A stretch of DNA of 13,048 nucleotides from an uncultured Oscillospiraceae bacterium. Its GTDB lineage: Bacteria; Bacillota; Clostridia; Oscillospirales; Oscillospiraceae. The stretch covers positions 1-13,048 of the forward strand of contig CAKTFW010000042.1 of assembly GCA_934561175.1 (NCBI GenBank), given 5' to 3'. Shown piece after piece: positions 13,029-13,048 of the stretch (within the stretch, counting starts at the first letter, position 1; each line of letters opens with the position of its first letter). The notes under the pieces are model-generated. The model did not search any database, was not told the origin of the DNA, and worked only from the letters and a program-made list of their open reading frames with translations. Position numbers and translations under genes: made by a program.

Positions 13029-13048
13029 TCAGACCTTTGCAACCTTTG
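13029..13048 (-). CDS. 3' end of a gene running in from the right edge (partial)
   Basis: Reading the minus strand from the edge, one frame gives codons for K-V-A-K-V and then TGA at 13031-13029, 15 bases before the terminator stem. The position is right for the end of a gene, but five codons are too few to identify it, and the other frames are open here too. Confidence 0.35.

Noticed and set aside
1..13048. CRISPR array, insertion sequence, prophage or integrase
   Set aside because: No repeat-spacer pattern, no transposase or recombinase frame and no terminal inverted repeats were seen; the tRNA genes are intact with no visible attachment-site duplication.

Overview
The window looks like chromosomal DNA from a spore-forming, monoderm Clostridia species, most likely of the Oscillospiraceae/Ruminococcaceae type. 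The reasons are a SpoIVFA/SpoIVFB-like pair read from a sigma-E-like promoter, the clostridial order spoIVFB - TIGR03960 radical SAM - DUF2344, an S-layer-homology (SLH) protein, and strong AAGGAGG-type ribosome binding sites. This placement is inferred from gene content; no 16S rRNA or other marker is present.

Layout. (1) 1-3785 is a minus-strand operon, spoIVFA-like (3609-3307), spoIVFB-like M50 protease (3335-2745), TIGR03960 radical SAM protein (2707-872) and DUF2344 partner (879-226). It is flanked by two proline tRNA genes that point outward: tRNA-Pro(GGG) on the minus strand at 73-148 and tRNA-Pro(CGG) on the plus strand at 3709-3785. Each tRNA has its own promoter, and their terminators look like copies of each other. 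(2) 3786-4186 is a 400-base non-coding stretch with two terminators, two inverted repeats and the promoter of the next gene. (3) 4187-5653 encodes a two-domain PPK2-type polyphosphate:AMP phosphotransferase, closed by a long terminator. (4) 5654-5834 is a regulatory region with 11-bp-phased TTCAC repeats that resemble a Bacillus PhoP box or another OmpR-family operator. (5) 5835-11344 is a four-gene plus-strand operon with 4-nt overlaps or a 13-nt gap: a HlyD/MacA-like adaptor with a duplicated barrel module, a MacB/YknY-type ABC ATPase, a MacB/FtsX-type permease, and a secreted SLH-domain protein. (6) A two-way terminator (11359-11400) separates it from convergent minus-strand genes: a membrane-anchored small protein resembling DUF3221 (11735-11400) and a FliB-like Cys-rich protein (12935-11865). 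A terminator and the last codons of another minus-strand gene lie at the right edge.

How the parts fit together. The left operon is likely expressed in the mother cell during sporulation, although the radical SAM pair is usually a housekeeping set and may have other promoters. The central operon reads as one envelope export machine: ATPase and permease in the membrane, an adaptor outside it, and an SLH protein that may dock to the wall. No CRISPR array, transposase, integrase or phage gene was seen. The observations most worth checking are the phased repeat array ahead of the exporter operon, the SLH protein built into that operon, the paired tRNA-Pro/terminator copies at a synteny break, and the shortened SpoIVFA-like gene with a sigma-E-like promoter.
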